A model generated the notes under the pieces. It saw nothing but the letters and a program-made list of their open reading frames with translations. It made no database searches and was not told the origin of the DNA. From Rubrivirga litoralis (GTDB taxonomy: Bacteria; Bacteroidota; Rhodothermia; Rhodothermales; Rubricoccaceae), in contig NZ_JAVRHT010000003.1 in the NCBI RefSeq assembly GCF_031846415.1, forward strand, positions 62,001-126,000: 64,000 nt of DNA. The letters run 5' to 3'. Position 1 is the stretch's first letter. Each line of letters opens with the position of its first letter. Position numbers and translations under genes: made by a program. This document shows, piece by piece, positions 16,897 through 25,306 of the stretch.

Positions 16897-17012
16897 GGGG
16901 GCGGGGTGGAAGGCCCCCACCGAGGGCGGGGCGGAAGACGCTCACTGGGGCGGGGCGGTGGAGGTCTGTCTGCCCATCCCTCCATACCTCTCATCCCTCT
17001 ATCCCTCTGAAG
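16860..17012. repeat. GAGGGATG-word inverted repeat spanning two convergent gene ends
   Basis: Left arm about 16860-16897 (GAGAGGGATGG, GGATGGAGGGATGG...). Right arm about 16976-17012 holds the complement (CATCCCTCCAT...CATCCCTCTATCCCTCTG). GGGCGGGGYGG motifs lie in the loop. Both flanking genes read into it, so it supplies their last codons and stops. Confidence 0.75.
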
Positions 17013-18232
17013 CCCACGAGCGCCGGGAACAGCGGGAGCAGGTAGCGCTGGCTCGTCACGAGGTACGGCATGCCGCCGCCGCCCGTGCCGCTGCCGTCCT
17101 CGACGTGGCGGCGGACGGTCCGGCGGTGGACCGTCAGGAACGAGTCGGCCGGGGCGTGGAGCGCGTCGTCGAGAGCGACCACGCGCGCTAAGACGTGGGC
17201 GAGCGCGCTGCGCGGCGCCGTCTCCACGAGCGCGCGGGCGCCGGCACGGGCCGGGCCGAGGCCGGCGCGGCGCTCGTTCTCGGCGGCCGCCGCCCGCTCC
17301 AGGTCGTCGCGGAAGTCGGCCACCGCCCCGCCCTCGGCGTCGGGGCCGAGCGTGGCGCGGAAGCGGTCGACGGCCCGGTCCACGTCGGCCGCGTCGATGG
17401 GGCGGGGCGGACCGCCAGCGGGCGGGGCGGACTCGGGTGCGAGGTCGGCGAGCCGAGCGAGGAGCGCGTGGGCCGCGCCGTCGAGGCGCGTGGCGAGCGT
17501 GGCGGGGTGGCTAGAGGGCGGCGTCGCGGTCTCCGCCCCGCCCCGGAGCACCGTAGGGTCGGCCAGGGCGACGTGGCCGCACGGGCTCTGGGCCGCCCCG
17601 CCCGCTTGCGATCCGCTCTGGTAGGCGGCGCCGGGGAACACGCGGAGGTCGAGGAGCGGCCCCTTTGCGAGCGCCCGCTGGATAAGGCGGAGCTGGGCCG
17701 TCTGGAACCCGCTCGACGGCGTGAGGTGGGCACGGAAGAGGCCGAACTCGACGCGCGAGAAGAGGACGTCGTCCTCGTCGTTCGCGCTCATCAGCTCCAT
17801 CACCGGCGGCAGGATGCGGCGCGCGGCGTGGCGGAGCCGGTTCGACGCCGTGATCGCGGGGCGCCAGAAGGCGGCCGTCGCGGAGTCGGGGTCGTCCACG
17901 CGCCCCTCGGCGAGCGCGAGCGCCTGGGCGTCGTCCGCGGCGGCGGCCCGCTCCAGCGTCCCGGCGACGACGGCGAGGTCGAACACCATCTGCTTGAACA
18001 CGAGCTCGCACAGCTGGTGCACGACGACGAACACGCGCTCGTCCGGCACCGACGACGCCGGCCGCTGGGCGCCGAGCAACAGGTCGAGCCGGAGGTAGCC
18101 GGCGTAGTCCAGGTCCGGTCGGCCGTCGGCGTCCACCCCGCCCACGAGCGGGGCGCCGTCGGCGTGGAGCCGGTTGTCGGCGGCGCGGTCGTCGGGGTCG
18201 AGGGCGATGTCCCACCAGGGGTCGGTCGGCAT
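16991..18232 (-). CDS. Tryptophan 2,3-dioxygenase family protein
   Basis: 413 residues, longer than typical bacterial TDO (about 280). An insert of roughly 100 residues, partly low-complexity, follows FPGAAYQSGSQ. Key family features are present: YAGYLRLDLLLGAQRP, VVHQLCELVFKQM (active-site His), SSGFQTAQLRLIQ (substrate-binding Arg), and a His exactly 13 residues before GTGGG in the final HRRTVRRHV...MPYL segment, the position of the proximal haem ligand. It oxidises tryptophan to N-formylkynurenine; no other kynurenine gene is in the window. The start ATG at 18232 gives MPTDPWWDIAL; upstream codons look non-coding. Its last residues (FRGIEG) come from a spacer repeat. Confidence 0.9.
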   Translation of the reverse strand: MPTDPWWDIALDPDDRAADNRLHADGAPLVGGVDADGRPDLDYAGYLRLDLLLGAQRPASSVPDERVFVVVHQLCELVFKQMVFDLAVVAGTLERAAAADDAQALALAEGRVDDPDSATAAFWRPAITASNRLRHAARRILPPVMELMSANDEDDVLFSRVEFGLFRAHLTPSSGFQTAQLRLIQRALAKGPLLDLRVFPGAAYQSGSQAGGAAQSPCGHVALADPTVLRGGAETATPPSSHPATLATRLDGAAHALLARLADLAPESAPPAGGPPRPIDAADVDRAVDRFRATLGPDAEGGAVADFRDDLERAAAAENERRAGLGPARAGARALVETAPRSALAHVLARVVALDDALHAPADSFLTVHRRTVRRHVEDGSGTGGGGMPYLVTSQRYLLPLFPALVGFRGIEG

Positions 18233-18340
18233 GGGCGGGGTGGAGTGGGGGAGGGGCAAATAACGCACGGGGCGGGGCGGTTGCGCCGCCCCGCCCGCGC
18301 GCCGTACTTGTCGGGTCCCCGCCGGGTCCGCCCCGCCCCC

Positions 18341-19396
18341 ATGCGACTCGTGCTCGCCGCCCTCCTCGCGCTCGGCGCGTGCTCGACGCACGCTCCCGAA
18401 ACCGCCGGTGCCGAAGACCTGGCGCTCGGCGTCGCGTTCCCCCCGGTCGCCGACGCGGAGGAGCGGGCGTTCACGCTCGCGCAGCTCGACGCGCTGGGCG
18501 TCCGGCACGTCCGGCTGGGGCAGCGGTGGGCGTTCCGCGAGCCCGAGCGGGACCGCTTCGTGTGGGGGCCGCTGGAGGCCCGCGTCTCAGCTTTGGCAGA
18601 CGCCGGCGTCGAGGTGTTCCTCACGCTGGACCTGAAGGGGATGCCGGACTGGCTCGGCGCGCTGCCGCCCGACGAGCAGGAGGCCGAGTTCCGGGCCTAC
18701 GTCCGCGAGCTGCTGGCGCGCGTCGGGGGCGGGGTGGCGGCGGTCCAGTTCGGGAACGAGTGGACCGTCGAGGTCGATCGCTACGCCGGCGGCGACGTCG
18801 CGGCGTTCGTCCGCTGGTCGAACGTGCTCTACGACGAGGTCCAGCGGCTCCCGCCGGACGGGCGGCCCGAGGTGGTGTTGGGCTCGGTCCCGATCGGCGG
18901 GCTCCACACCCTCGCCCTCCTCCAGGGGCGGATCGAGAACGTGGTGTTCGAGGGCGGCCCGCAGTACACGCCCGAGGAGGTCGCCGCCGCGCGCCGCGAC
19001 GGGCCGGCCACGCTCGCCGCGTTCGGCGCCGTCTTCGGCGGCGTGCGCTACGACGCCGTCGACCTGCACCTCTACGACGACGTGTGGAACTGGCCCGCCT
19101 ACCGCGAGGCCGTCGAGCAGGTGCTCCGCGAGGCCGGCCGCGACCCGGGCGGGGTGGCGTTCGTCGCGAGCGAGTTCGGTGGGCCGCACCCCACGCTCGA
19201 GCCCGGCGGCGAGGCCTTCCGGGCCGACCGCGTGCGCGAGTACGTCCGCACGCTGGACCGGATGGGGATCGAGCGGGCGTACTTCTTCAAGCTCGTCGAG
19301 GAGCGGGGCGCGGACATCGCCCACCCCAACTCGTTCCTCCTCGACGCCGACCTCCGGCGCACGGCCGCGTTCGACGCGCTCGCGGCGGGCCGTTAG
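18341..19396 (+). CDS. Lipoprotein with glycoside-hydrolase-like TIM barrel
   Basis: 351 residues. Signal peptide with lipobox LLALGA-Cys14. The mature protein reads as a clan-A type (beta/alpha)8 barrel: GVRHVRLGQRWAFREPERDRFVWGPL, VAAVQFGNEWTVEVDRY (Asn-Glu acid/base pair) and VAFVASEFGGPHP (candidate nucleophile Glu). This supports a retaining glycosidase of GH5/GH39-like type; the substrate is unknown. It should be anchored in the envelope. A TACTTG box lies about 30 nt upstream. A long repeat-rich spacer follows. Confidence 0.85.
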   Translation: MRLVLAALLALGACSTHAPETAGAEDLALGVAFPPVADAEERAFTLAQLDALGVRHVRLGQRWAFREPERDRFVWGPLEARVSALADAGVEVFLTLDLKGMPDWLGALPPDEQEAEFRAYVRELLARVGGGVAAVQFGNEWTVEVDRYAGGDVAAFVRWSNVLYDEVQRLPPDGRPEVVLGSVPIGGLHTLALLQGRIENVVFEGGPQYTPEEVAAARRDGPATLAAFGAVFGGVRYDAVDLHLYDDVWNWPAYREAVEQVLREAGRDPGGVAFVASEFGGPHPTLEPGGEAFRADRVREYVRTLDRMGIERAYFFKLVEERGADIAHPNSFLLDADLRRTAAFDALAAGR

Positions 19397-19503
19397 CCGT
19401 CCGCCTCCGGTGGGTCGCCCCGCCCCCGCCGCGGGCGGGGTGGCGGACGATGCGAGCGGGGCGGTCTGGACGTGTCCCACCCCGCCCACAACAGACACCC
19501 GTC

Positions 19504-19643
19504 GGACACGGCTCGTCGTGTCCGCCGAGGGCGGGGCGGTCCTGAACGGCGGCGCCGTGCCCGTAGCCGCCCCGCCCGCCGACGACCGCCTGGGCGGGGC
19601 GGTGCGTCGTGCCCCAGGCGGACACCACGCGTGGTGTCCCTAC
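19504..19643. repeat. REPIN-like paired palindrome, copy 2
   Basis: Left palindrome GGACACGGC-TC-GTCGTGTCC (19504-19523, one mismatch). The right palindrome (19620-19639) is identical to the perfect 20-bp palindrome of copy 1 and is followed by CTACG. GGGCGGGGCGG motifs fill the space between. Confidence 0.65.
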
Positions 19644-19762
19644 GGATCCGCCCCGCCCGTTACGCCCGGGCGCCCCGGCCGGACGGCGTTGCCCGACGGC
19701 GTTGCATACAACGCCGCTACGACGGCCTCCCCGCCACGCCGGGGGCGGGGTGGCGCACCTTC

Positions 19763-19811
19763 TGCCCGCTGCCCGCTGCCCGCTGCCCGCTGCCCGCTGC
19801 CCGCTGCCCGC
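19763..19811. repeat. (TGCCCGC)7 heptamer array
   Basis: Seven exact TGCCCGC units following the leader GGGCGGGGTGGCGCACCTTC. The same leader precedes other heptamer arrays of different copy number in this window. Confidence 0.95.
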
Positions 19812-19854
19812 CACTCTCCCCGTTCGCTTCACCGCCCCGCCCCGCCCGCTTTTC

Positions 19855-19862
19855 TACCTTGG
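19855..19862 (+). promoter_or_regulatory. -7-like box TACCTTGG before ffh
   Basis: TACCTTGG, one mismatch from TAnnTTTG, preceded by TTTTC in otherwise GC-rich DNA, about 155 nt before the ffh start. Assigned by resemblance only. Confidence 0.35.
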
Positions 19863-20016
19863 CGGTCTGCCTCGTCCCGGACACCCGGACGCGGGCCACA
19901 GCTGAAACGGTGGAGCCCCTGGGTTAGCGACCTGTGGCGCCCCGCAGCTCCGCCCCGTCCCCGCCCGCGCCCTCCGGCGCCCGCGGCCCCCACCCGTCCC
20001 ACCCGGCACACACCGA

Positions 20017-21369
20017 ATGTTCGATACGCTGTCCGACAAGCTCGACGCCGCCCTCAAGAACGTGAAGGGCGAGGGCCGCATCAACGAGCTCAACATCGCC
20101 GAGACGATGCGCGAGGTCCGCCGCGCGCTCCTCGACGCCGACGTCAACTACCAGGTCGCCAAGGACTTCACCAACAAGGTGAAGGAGACGGTCACGGACG
20201 AGAAGGTGCTCCAGGCCGTCAACCCGGGGCAGCAGTTCGTGAAGGCCATCCACGACGAGCTCGTCTACCTCCTGGGCGACGTCCACGTCGACCTCAACAA
20301 GGCCAAGAAGCCGCCGACCGTCATCCTGGTCGCCGGGCTCCAGGGCGCCGGCAAGACCACGTTCGTCGGCAAGCTCGCGCTGTTCCTCAAGGCGAAGGGG
20401 CGTTCGCCCCTCGTGGCCGCGGCCGACGTGTACCGGCCGGCGGCCGTCGACCAGCTCGAGACGCTGGCGGCCCAGGTCAAGGTGCCCGTCTTCTCGATCC
20501 GCGACGCCGCGGGCGTGCCGGAGAAAGACGCCGTCCGCGTGGCGCGCGAGGCCGTCGCGGAGGCGAAGCGGACCGGGCGCGACACGGTCCTCATCGACAC
20601 CGCCGGCCGGCTCCACGTCGACGAGGCGATGATGGAGGAGGTCGTCGCCATCAAGCGCGAGACGGACCCCGACGAGATCCTGTTCGTCGTCGACGCGATG
20701 ACGGGCCAGGACGCCGTCAACACGGCCAAGGCGTTCAACGACCAGCTCGACGTCGACGGCGTGGTCCTCACCAAGCTCGACGGCGACACGCGGGGCGGGG
20801 CGGCGCTCTCCATCCGCTCGGTCGTCGAGAAGCCGATCAAGTTCGCGTCGATGGGCGAGAAGCTCGACGCGCTCACCGAGTTCTACCCGGACCGGATGGC
20901 CCAGCGCATCCTGGGCATGGGCGACGTGGTCTCGTTCGTCGAGAAGGCCCAGGAGCAGTTCGACGAGGAGGAGGCCGAAAAGCTGCAGCGGAAGTTCCGC
21001 ACGCAGGACTTCGACCTCCAGGACTTCTACGACCAGCTCCAGAAGATCAAGAACATGGGGTCCTTGAAGGACCTCTTGGGGATGATCCCCGGCGTCGGCC
21101 GGGCCGTCAAGGAGCTCGACGTCGACGACGACGCCTTCCGCCACATCGAGGCGCTCATCCAGTCGATGACGCCGTTCGAGCGGGCCAACCCCGACAAGCT
21201 CAACGGCTCGCGCCGCCGCCGCGTGGCGCAGGGCGCCGGCCTCGAAGTCCAGGACGTGAACGCGCTCCTGAAGCAGTTCCGCGAGATGAAGAAGATGATG
21301 AAGACGATGTCGAAGCTCCAAGGCAAGGGCCGAGCCGTCGACCCCACCCAACTGTTGACCGGCCGCTAG
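20017..21369 (+). CDS. ffh: Signal recognition particle protein Ffh
   Basis: 450 residues, typical length. NG domain: GLQGAGKTTFVGKLA (P-loop), AADVYRPAAVDQLETL, DTAGRLHVDEAMMEE, TKLDGDTRGGAALSI. The C-terminal methionine-rich M domain is clear (LGMGDVV...GSLKDLLGMIPGVGR...REMKKMMKTMSK). It binds SRP RNA and signal peptides of membrane proteins on the ribosome. It is the first gene of the ffh-rpsP-rimM-trmD-rplS cluster. The spacer to rpsP holds a GTAC-word hairpin. Confidence 0.98.
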   Translation: MFDTLSDKLDAALKNVKGEGRINELNIAETMREVRRALLDADVNYQVAKDFTNKVKETVTDEKVLQAVNPGQQFVKAIHDELVYLLGDVHVDLNKAKKPPTVILVAGLQGAGKTTFVGKLALFLKAKGRSPLVAAADVYRPAAVDQLETLAAQVKVPVFSIRDAAGVPEKDAVRVAREAVAEAKRTGRDTVLIDTAGRLHVDEAMMEEVVAIKRETDPDEILFVVDAMTGQDAVNTAKAFNDQLDVDGVVLTKLDGDTRGGAALSIRSVVEKPIKFASMGEKLDALTEFYPDRMAQRILGMGDVVSFVEKAQEQFDEEEAEKLQRKFRTQDFDLQDFYDQLQKIKNMGSLKDLLGMIPGVGRAVKELDVDDDAFRHIEALIQSMTPFERANPDKLNGSRRRRVAQGAGLEVQDVNALLKQFREMKKMMKTMSKLQGKGRAVDPTQLLTGR

Positions 21370-21373
21370 CGCC

Positions 21374-21456
21374 GGTCGGTACGGGGTACGGGGTACGAGG
21401 TACACCCCGGCGGCCCCTCACTCACCCGTACCTCGTACCTAGTACCCGTACCCGAG
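21374..21456 (+). repeat. GTAC-word hairpin linking ffh stop to rpsP start
   Basis: Purine-rich arm GGTACGGGGTACGGGGTACG starting 5 nt after the ffh stop. The pyrimidine-rich arm (about 21428-21453: GTACCTCGTACC, GTACCCGTACCC) ends 4 nt before the rpsP ATG. The arms are complementary. Confidence 0.65.
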
Positions 21457-21457
21457 A

Positions 21458-22417
21458 ATGTCCGTCAAGCTCCGTTTCCGCCGCATGGGCCGCCGCAAGC
21501 TGCCCGTCTACGGCCTCGTCGCCACCGACAGCCGCTCGCCCCGCGACGGCCGCTTTATCGAAGACCTCGGCCGCTACGAGCCCGTCGCCGAGCCGGCCGT
21601 CGTCAAGCTCGACGCCGAGCGCGTGGTGTACTGGCTCGGCCAGGGCGCCCAGCCGTCGCACACGGTCCGCAACCTGCTCCAGAAGGAGGGCGTCCTGCTC
21701 CGGTGGGCGCTGACGCGGCGGGGCGAGGAGCCCGAGGCCATTGAGCAGCAGGTGGCCGAGTTCCGCGAGCGCCGCGACGGGGCGCAGCCGACGACGAAGA
21801 CGCGGGCCGAGCGCCGCGCCGAGGCCCTGGAGGCCGAGCGGACGCAGGCCAAGGAGCGGGCGGCCGAGATCGCCAAGGAGCGCGCCGAGCGCGAGGCCGA
21901 GCTCCAGCGGGAGCGCGAGGAGGCCGAGGCCGCCGAGCGTGCCGCCGCCGAGGAGGCCCGCGCCGCCGCGACCGCCGACGCCGCCGATTCCGAAGCGCTG
22001 ACGACGGCCGCCGACCAGCCCGCCGCCGAGGGCGGGGCGAGCGAGACGCCTGACGCCGTCGTCGAGGGCGAGCCCGTGCCGCAGACGTCGAGCCAGGCCG
22101 ACGGCGACAACGACACGGCCGACCGCCTCGCGGACGCCGAGGCCGAGGGCGGCGACGCCGCCGCGGCCGCCGCCACGGCCGCCGAGGTCGCCCCCGAGGC
22201 GCCCGACGCCGCCGAGGAGCAGCCGGCCGTCGCCGAGACCGAGTCCGAGGACGTCGCCGCCGACACGGGCGCGGACGTGGCCGACCAGGCCTCGGCCGGC
22301 GCCGCAGAGGGCGCGCCTGCCAAGCAGGCCGAGGGCCTCGCGACGGCGCCCGAAGGCACGTCCGGCGCCGAGCCCTCGGGCGACGCGCCGCCGGAGGAGG
22401 ACGCCAAGAGCGCCTAA
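21458..22417 (+). CDS. rpsP: 30S ribosomal protein S16 with long acidic C-terminal extension
   Basis: 319 residues against a usual 80-160. Residues 1-90 are a standard S16 (SVKLRFRRMGRRKLPVYGLVATDSRSPRDGRFIEDLGRY). Residues about 115-170 form a charged coiled-coil (ERRAEALEAERTQAKERAAE...). The rest, about 150 residues, is an Ala/Glu/Asp-rich, low-complexity, disordered tail ending EEDAKSA. The frame stays open without interruption, so it is not a frameshift artefact within what I can see. Bacteroidota S16 proteins often carry some extension, but this one is very long. Confidence 0.95.
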   Translation: MSVKLRFRRMGRRKLPVYGLVATDSRSPRDGRFIEDLGRYEPVAEPAVVKLDAERVVYWLGQGAQPSHTVRNLLQKEGVLLRWALTRRGEEPEAIEQQVAEFRERRDGAQPTTKTRAERRAEALEAERTQAKERAAEIAKERAEREAELQREREEAEAAERAAAEEARAAATADAADSEALTTAADQPAAEGGASETPDAVVEGEPVPQTSSQADGDNDTADRLADAEAEGGDAAAAAATAAEVAPEAPDAAEEQPAVAETESEDVAADTGADVADQASAGAAEGAPAKQAEGLATAPEGTSGAEPSGDAPPEEDAKSA

Positions 22418-22562
22418 GCCCTCTCCCGAATAGGACCGCCGCGGGCGGGGTGGGCACGGCGTCCGCCCCGCCCGCGCGTTCCGGCCACCCACGCCGGCCG
22501 CCCCGCCCCGCCCGCCGGGGGCGGGGTGGCGCCTTCTCGACCTCGCCCGACGTTTCTCCGCC

Positions 22563-23111
22563 ATGCCCGTCGACCCCGACCGTCTCCTCCTCATGGGCCG
22601 CATCGGCCGCCCGCACGGCGTGCGCGGCGAGATGAAGGTGTTCCCCGAGACCGACGACCCGAACCGGCTGGCGCTGCTCGACCGGCTGTTCGTCGGTGAG
22701 AGCCCCGAGGCCGCGCGCGAGGTCACGGTCGAGGGCGTCCGGTTCCAGTACCCGAAGGGGCGGACCGTCGTGCTCCTCACGCTCGACGGCGTCGACACGC
22801 GCGAGGGGGCCGAGGACCTCGTCGGCCGCGAGCTCTACGCCGACGCCGACGACCTTCCCGCCCTCGAAGAGGGCGAGGCGTTCCTCCATGACCTCGTCGG
22901 CCTGGAGGTGGTCGTCGTGGACGGCGAGGGCGGGGTGGTGGGCGAGCCCGTGGGCACGGTCCGCGACCTCTACGAGGGCGCCCAGCTCCTCTTCGCCATC
23001 CAGCGCCCGGACGGGACGGAAGTCCTGCTCCCCGACGTCGACGAGTTCGTCGACCGCCTGGACCTCGACGCCCGCCGCCTCTACGTCCGCCCGCCCGAAG
23101 GGCTCTTTTGA
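22563..23111 (+). CDS. rimM: Ribosome maturation factor RimM
   Basis: 182 residues. N-terminal LLLMGRIGRPHGVRGEMKVFPETDDPNRL is the RimM signature, and the PRC-barrel part ALEEGEAFLHDLVGLEVV...PVGTVRDLYEGAQLLFAI follows, ending LYVRPPEGLF. It acts in 30S head assembly together with S16/S19. It sits in the conserved order rpsP-rimM-trmD. A hairpin-forming spacer separates it from trmD. Confidence 0.97.
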   Translation: MPVDPDRLLLMGRIGRPHGVRGEMKVFPETDDPNRLALLDRLFVGESPEAAREVTVEGVRFQYPKGRTVVLLTLDGVDTREGAEDLVGRELYADADDLPALEEGEAFLHDLVGLEVVVVDGEGGVVGEPVGTVRDLYEGAQLLFAIQRPDGTEVLLPDVDEFVDRLDLDARRLYVRPPEGLF

Positions 23112-23190
23112 ACGCTGAACGACGAACGCTGAATGCTGAAGGAAAGAGGCATTCCCTTCGTCGCTCGCCGTTCAGCATTTAGCGTTCCCC
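23112..23190 (+). repeat. GAACGCTGA-word hairpin linking rimM stop to trmD start
   Basis: Directly after the TGA: GAACGCTGAACGACG then GAACGCTGAATGCTGAAGG. The second half carries the complement (TTCGTCGCTCGCCGTTCAGC, then ATTTAGCGTTC) and ends 4 nt before the trmD ATG. A full-length stem can loop out nearly the whole spacer. Confidence 0.7.
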
Positions 23191-23919
23191 ATGCGTTTCG
23201 ACCTCGTCACGGCCCTCCCCGACCTCGTGCGGAGCCCGCTGGAGCACTCGATCCTGAAGCGGGCGCAGGACAAAGGGCTCGTGACCGTCGAGGTCCACGA
23301 CCTCCGCGACTACGCCGAGGGCCGGCACCGGCAGATCGACGACATCCCGTACGGCGGGATGGGCGGGATGGTGCTCAAGCCCGAGCCGCTGTTCGCATGC
23401 GTCGAGGCGCTCCAGGCCCAGCACGGCCCCTACGACGAGGTCGTGTTCCTGACGCCGGACGGCGAGACGTTCGACCAGCCGACGGCGAACGCGTTCTCAC
23501 TGTGCGAGCGGCTCCTGCTCATCGCCGGCCACTACAAGAACGTCGACCAGCGGGTCCGCGACGCGCTCGTCACGCGCGAGGTGTCGGTCGGCGACTACGT
23601 GCTCTCGGGCGGCGAGCTGCCGGCGCTCGTCCTTATCGACGCCGTCGCGCGCCTCGTGCCGGGTGTCTTGGGCGATGCCGGCTCAGCCCTGAGCGACTCG
23701 TTCCAGGACGGGCTGCTCGACGCGCCGAGCTACACCCGCCCCGCCCAGTTCCGCGACATGGAGGTCCCGGCCGTCCTGCGCTCCGGCGACCACGGGGCCG
23801 TCGAGGCGTGGCGCGAGGCGCAGCGCCTGGAGCGGACGCGCGCGCGCCGGCCCGACCTCCTCGACGCCACCCCGCCTGGGGCGGGGCGGGGCGGGGCGGC
23901 CAGCGAAGAACGTCGGTAG
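23191..23919 (+). CDS. trmD: tRNA (guanine-N1)-methyltransferase TrmD
   Basis: 242 residues. SPOUT-fold TrmD with RFDLVTALPDLVRSPLEHSI, YGGMGGMVLKPEPLF, the trefoil-knot region LLIAGHYKNVDQRVRDALV (the HYK variant seen in Bacteroidota rather than RYEGIDERV), and GDYVLSGGELPALVLIDAVARLVPGVLG. It methylates G37 of tRNAs. A short Gly/Ala-rich tail (PPGAGRGGAASEERR) is encoded by a GGGGCGG motif cluster. Confidence 0.97.
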   Translation: MRFDLVTALPDLVRSPLEHSILKRAQDKGLVTVEVHDLRDYAEGRHRQIDDIPYGGMGGMVLKPEPLFACVEALQAQHGPYDEVVFLTPDGETFDQPTANAFSLCERLLLIAGHYKNVDQRVRDALVTREVSVGDYVLSGGELPALVLIDAVARLVPGVLGDAGSALSDSFQDGLLDAPSYTRPAQFRDMEVPAVLRSGDHGAVEAWREAQRLERTRARRPDLLDATPPGAGRGGAASEERR

Positions 23920-24024
23920 ACGCGTGGAGAGGCCGCTTTGGGCCGCTCCGCTCGGTAGTTTCCTCCTTCGTGCTTTTGTGACCGCGCCTCTGCTGCGCGC
24001 CCTCCCACCCCGCCCGCACCCATC

Positions 24025-24381
24025 ATGGCGACCGACCTCATGAGCCTCGTGGAGGCCACGCAGCTCCGCGACGACCACCCCGACTTCGCCGCCGGCGACA
24101 CCGTCCGCGTCCACGTCCGCGTGATCGAGGGGGACAAGGAGCGCGTCCAGCTGTTCGAGGGCGTCGTGATCGCGATCCAGCACGGGGGCGTCGCGCAGAC
24201 GTTCACGGTGCGGAAGATCTCGAACGGCGTCGGTGTCGAGCGCGTGTTCCCGTTCGCGTCGCCGCGGATCGCCCAGATCGAGGTCGTCCGCTACGGCCGC
24301 GTCCGCCGCGCCAAGCTGTACTACCTCCGCGGCCTCCGCGGCAAGGCCGCCCGCATCACCGAGCGCCGCCGGACGGTCTAG
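24025..24381 (+). CDS. rplS: 50S ribosomal protein L19
   Basis: 118 residues, normal length. HPDFAAGDTVRVHVRVIEGDKERVQLFEGVVI and GVGVERVFPFASPRIAQIEVVRYGRVRRAKLYYLR match L19. Last gene of the conserved ffh-trmD cluster. It is followed by a TCGTCAC-word hairpin spacer leading to the next gene. Confidence 0.98.
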   Translation: MATDLMSLVEATQLRDDHPDFAAGDTVRVHVRVIEGDKERVQLFEGVVIAIQHGGVAQTFTVRKISNGVGVERVFPFASPRIAQIEVVRYGRVRRAKLYYLRGLRGKAARITERRRTV

Positions 24382-24457
24382 AGAGCGATGGGTAAAGAGT
24401 GACGGGTGAAGGGCAAGAAGACTCGTCACTCGTCACCCCTCGCTCGTCACCCGACCC
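24382..24457 (+). repeat. GAGTGACGGGT-word hairpin linking rplS stop to the next start
   Basis: Purine-rich arm directly after the TAG (GATGGGTAAAGAGTGACGGG, then TGAAGGGC). The complementary arm (ACTCGTCACTCGTCACCCCT, then CGCTCGTCACCC) ends a few nt before the ATG at 24458. The same words recur at 29.6-29.7 and 30.6-30.7 kb. Confidence 0.7.
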
Positions 24458-25231
24458 ATGCGCCTCGCCGTCTGGCCCGTCCTCCCCGCCCGCGCGCTCG
24501 TCCGCGCCCTGGGCTCGGCGGCGGAGGCCGTCGTGAGCGGGGTGGTCGAGGTGGAGCCGTACGAGGCGCGCGCCGCGCTCGACGACGGCCGCGCCGACCT
24601 CGCGCTCGTGCCCACGCTCGACGTGCTGCGGGCGTACGAGGGGCTGGAAGTCGTGCCCGGCGTGGCGCTCGCCGGCGAGCGGAGCCCGCGCCGTCGGCTC
24701 GTGGTCGGCGTCCCGCTCGACCAGATCGAGACGGTCGCGTTCGACCCGCGCGACGCGCAGGAGGCGATCCTCGCCCAGCTCGTGCTCCGCGAGCACTACG
24801 GCGTCCTGCCCACGTTCGCGCTGGCCGACCCGGCGACGCCGCTCGCGGACGTCCTGGAGACGGCGTCGGCCGCGCTCGTCGACGCCCGCGACCCGGTGCC
24901 GGACGGCGCCGTCGTGCTCGACATCGGCCAGGAGTGGACCGACCTCACGCTCCGCCCCTACCCGTGGGGCCTCCTCTGCGCCCGCGCCGGCACGCTCGAC
25001 GAAAAGGCGGTCGCCCGCCTCCAGGCCGCCGTCCGCGCCGCCCCGCCCTCGGACGACCTCCTCGTCGACGGCGTGGCCGTGTACCAGCTCACGCTCGACG
25101 GCTACGCGGCCGACGGGCTCGACCAGCTCGGCGAGCTCCTGTTCGCGACGGGCACGCTGAGCGAGGTCCCGGCCCTCCCCTTCGTCGCGGCGGGCGGGGC
25201 GGAGGAACCGGGCGGGGCGGAGGCGGAGTAA
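24458..25231 (+). CDS. MqnA-like (menaquinone pathway / solute-binding fold) protein, divergent
   Basis: 257 residues with the overall order of MqnA chorismate dehydratase: GRADLALVPTLDVLRAYEGLEVVPGVALAGE, VAFDPRDAQEAILAQLVLREHYGVLP, VVLDIGQEWTDLT...YPWGLLCARAG. However, the N-terminal SYLN.xPL segment and the GDxAL motif of active enzymes are not recognisable. It may be a degenerate paralog or have a different ligand. No other mqn gene is nearby. The C-terminal AGGAEEPGGAEAE is encoded by two GGGCGGGGCGG motifs. Confidence 0.72.
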   Translation: MRLAVWPVLPARALVRALGSAAEAVVSGVVEVEPYEARAALDDGRADLALVPTLDVLRAYEGLEVVPGVALAGERSPRRRLVVGVPLDQIETVAFDPRDAQEAILAQLVLREHYGVLPTFALADPATPLADVLETASAALVDARDPVPDGAVVLDIGQEWTDLTLRPYPWGLLCARAGTLDEKAVARLQAAVRAAPPSDDLLVDGVAVYQLTLDGYAADGLDQLGELLFATGTLSEVPALPFVAAGGAEEPGGAEAE

Positions 25232-25306
25232 GCCTCGGCGGCGGGCCAGGCGCCGAGCGGCGGAGCCGACCGCCCCGCCCTTTACTCGTCACCCATCACT
25301 CGCACC

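Larger units (their letters stand above)
19397..20016. other. 620-bp repeat-rich intergenic region before ffh
   Basis: No gene is supported. It holds a REPIN-like pair (19504-19643), a further palindrome GGCGTTGCATACAACGCC (19698-19715), the composite leader GGGCGGGGTGGCGCACCTTC (19743-19762) and (TGCCCGC)7 (19763-19811). A -7-like TACCTTGG lies at 19855. A possible long stem (CCACAG...CTGTGG) at about 19896-19936 is in the presumed ffh leader. I found no SRP RNA signature in it. Confidence 0.6.

Noticed and set aside
19880..20016. Structured DNA just before ffh as a possible SRP (4.5S) RNA.
   Set aside because: I could not find the conserved GGAA tetraloop with its symmetric and asymmetric loops; only a generic stem is visible.
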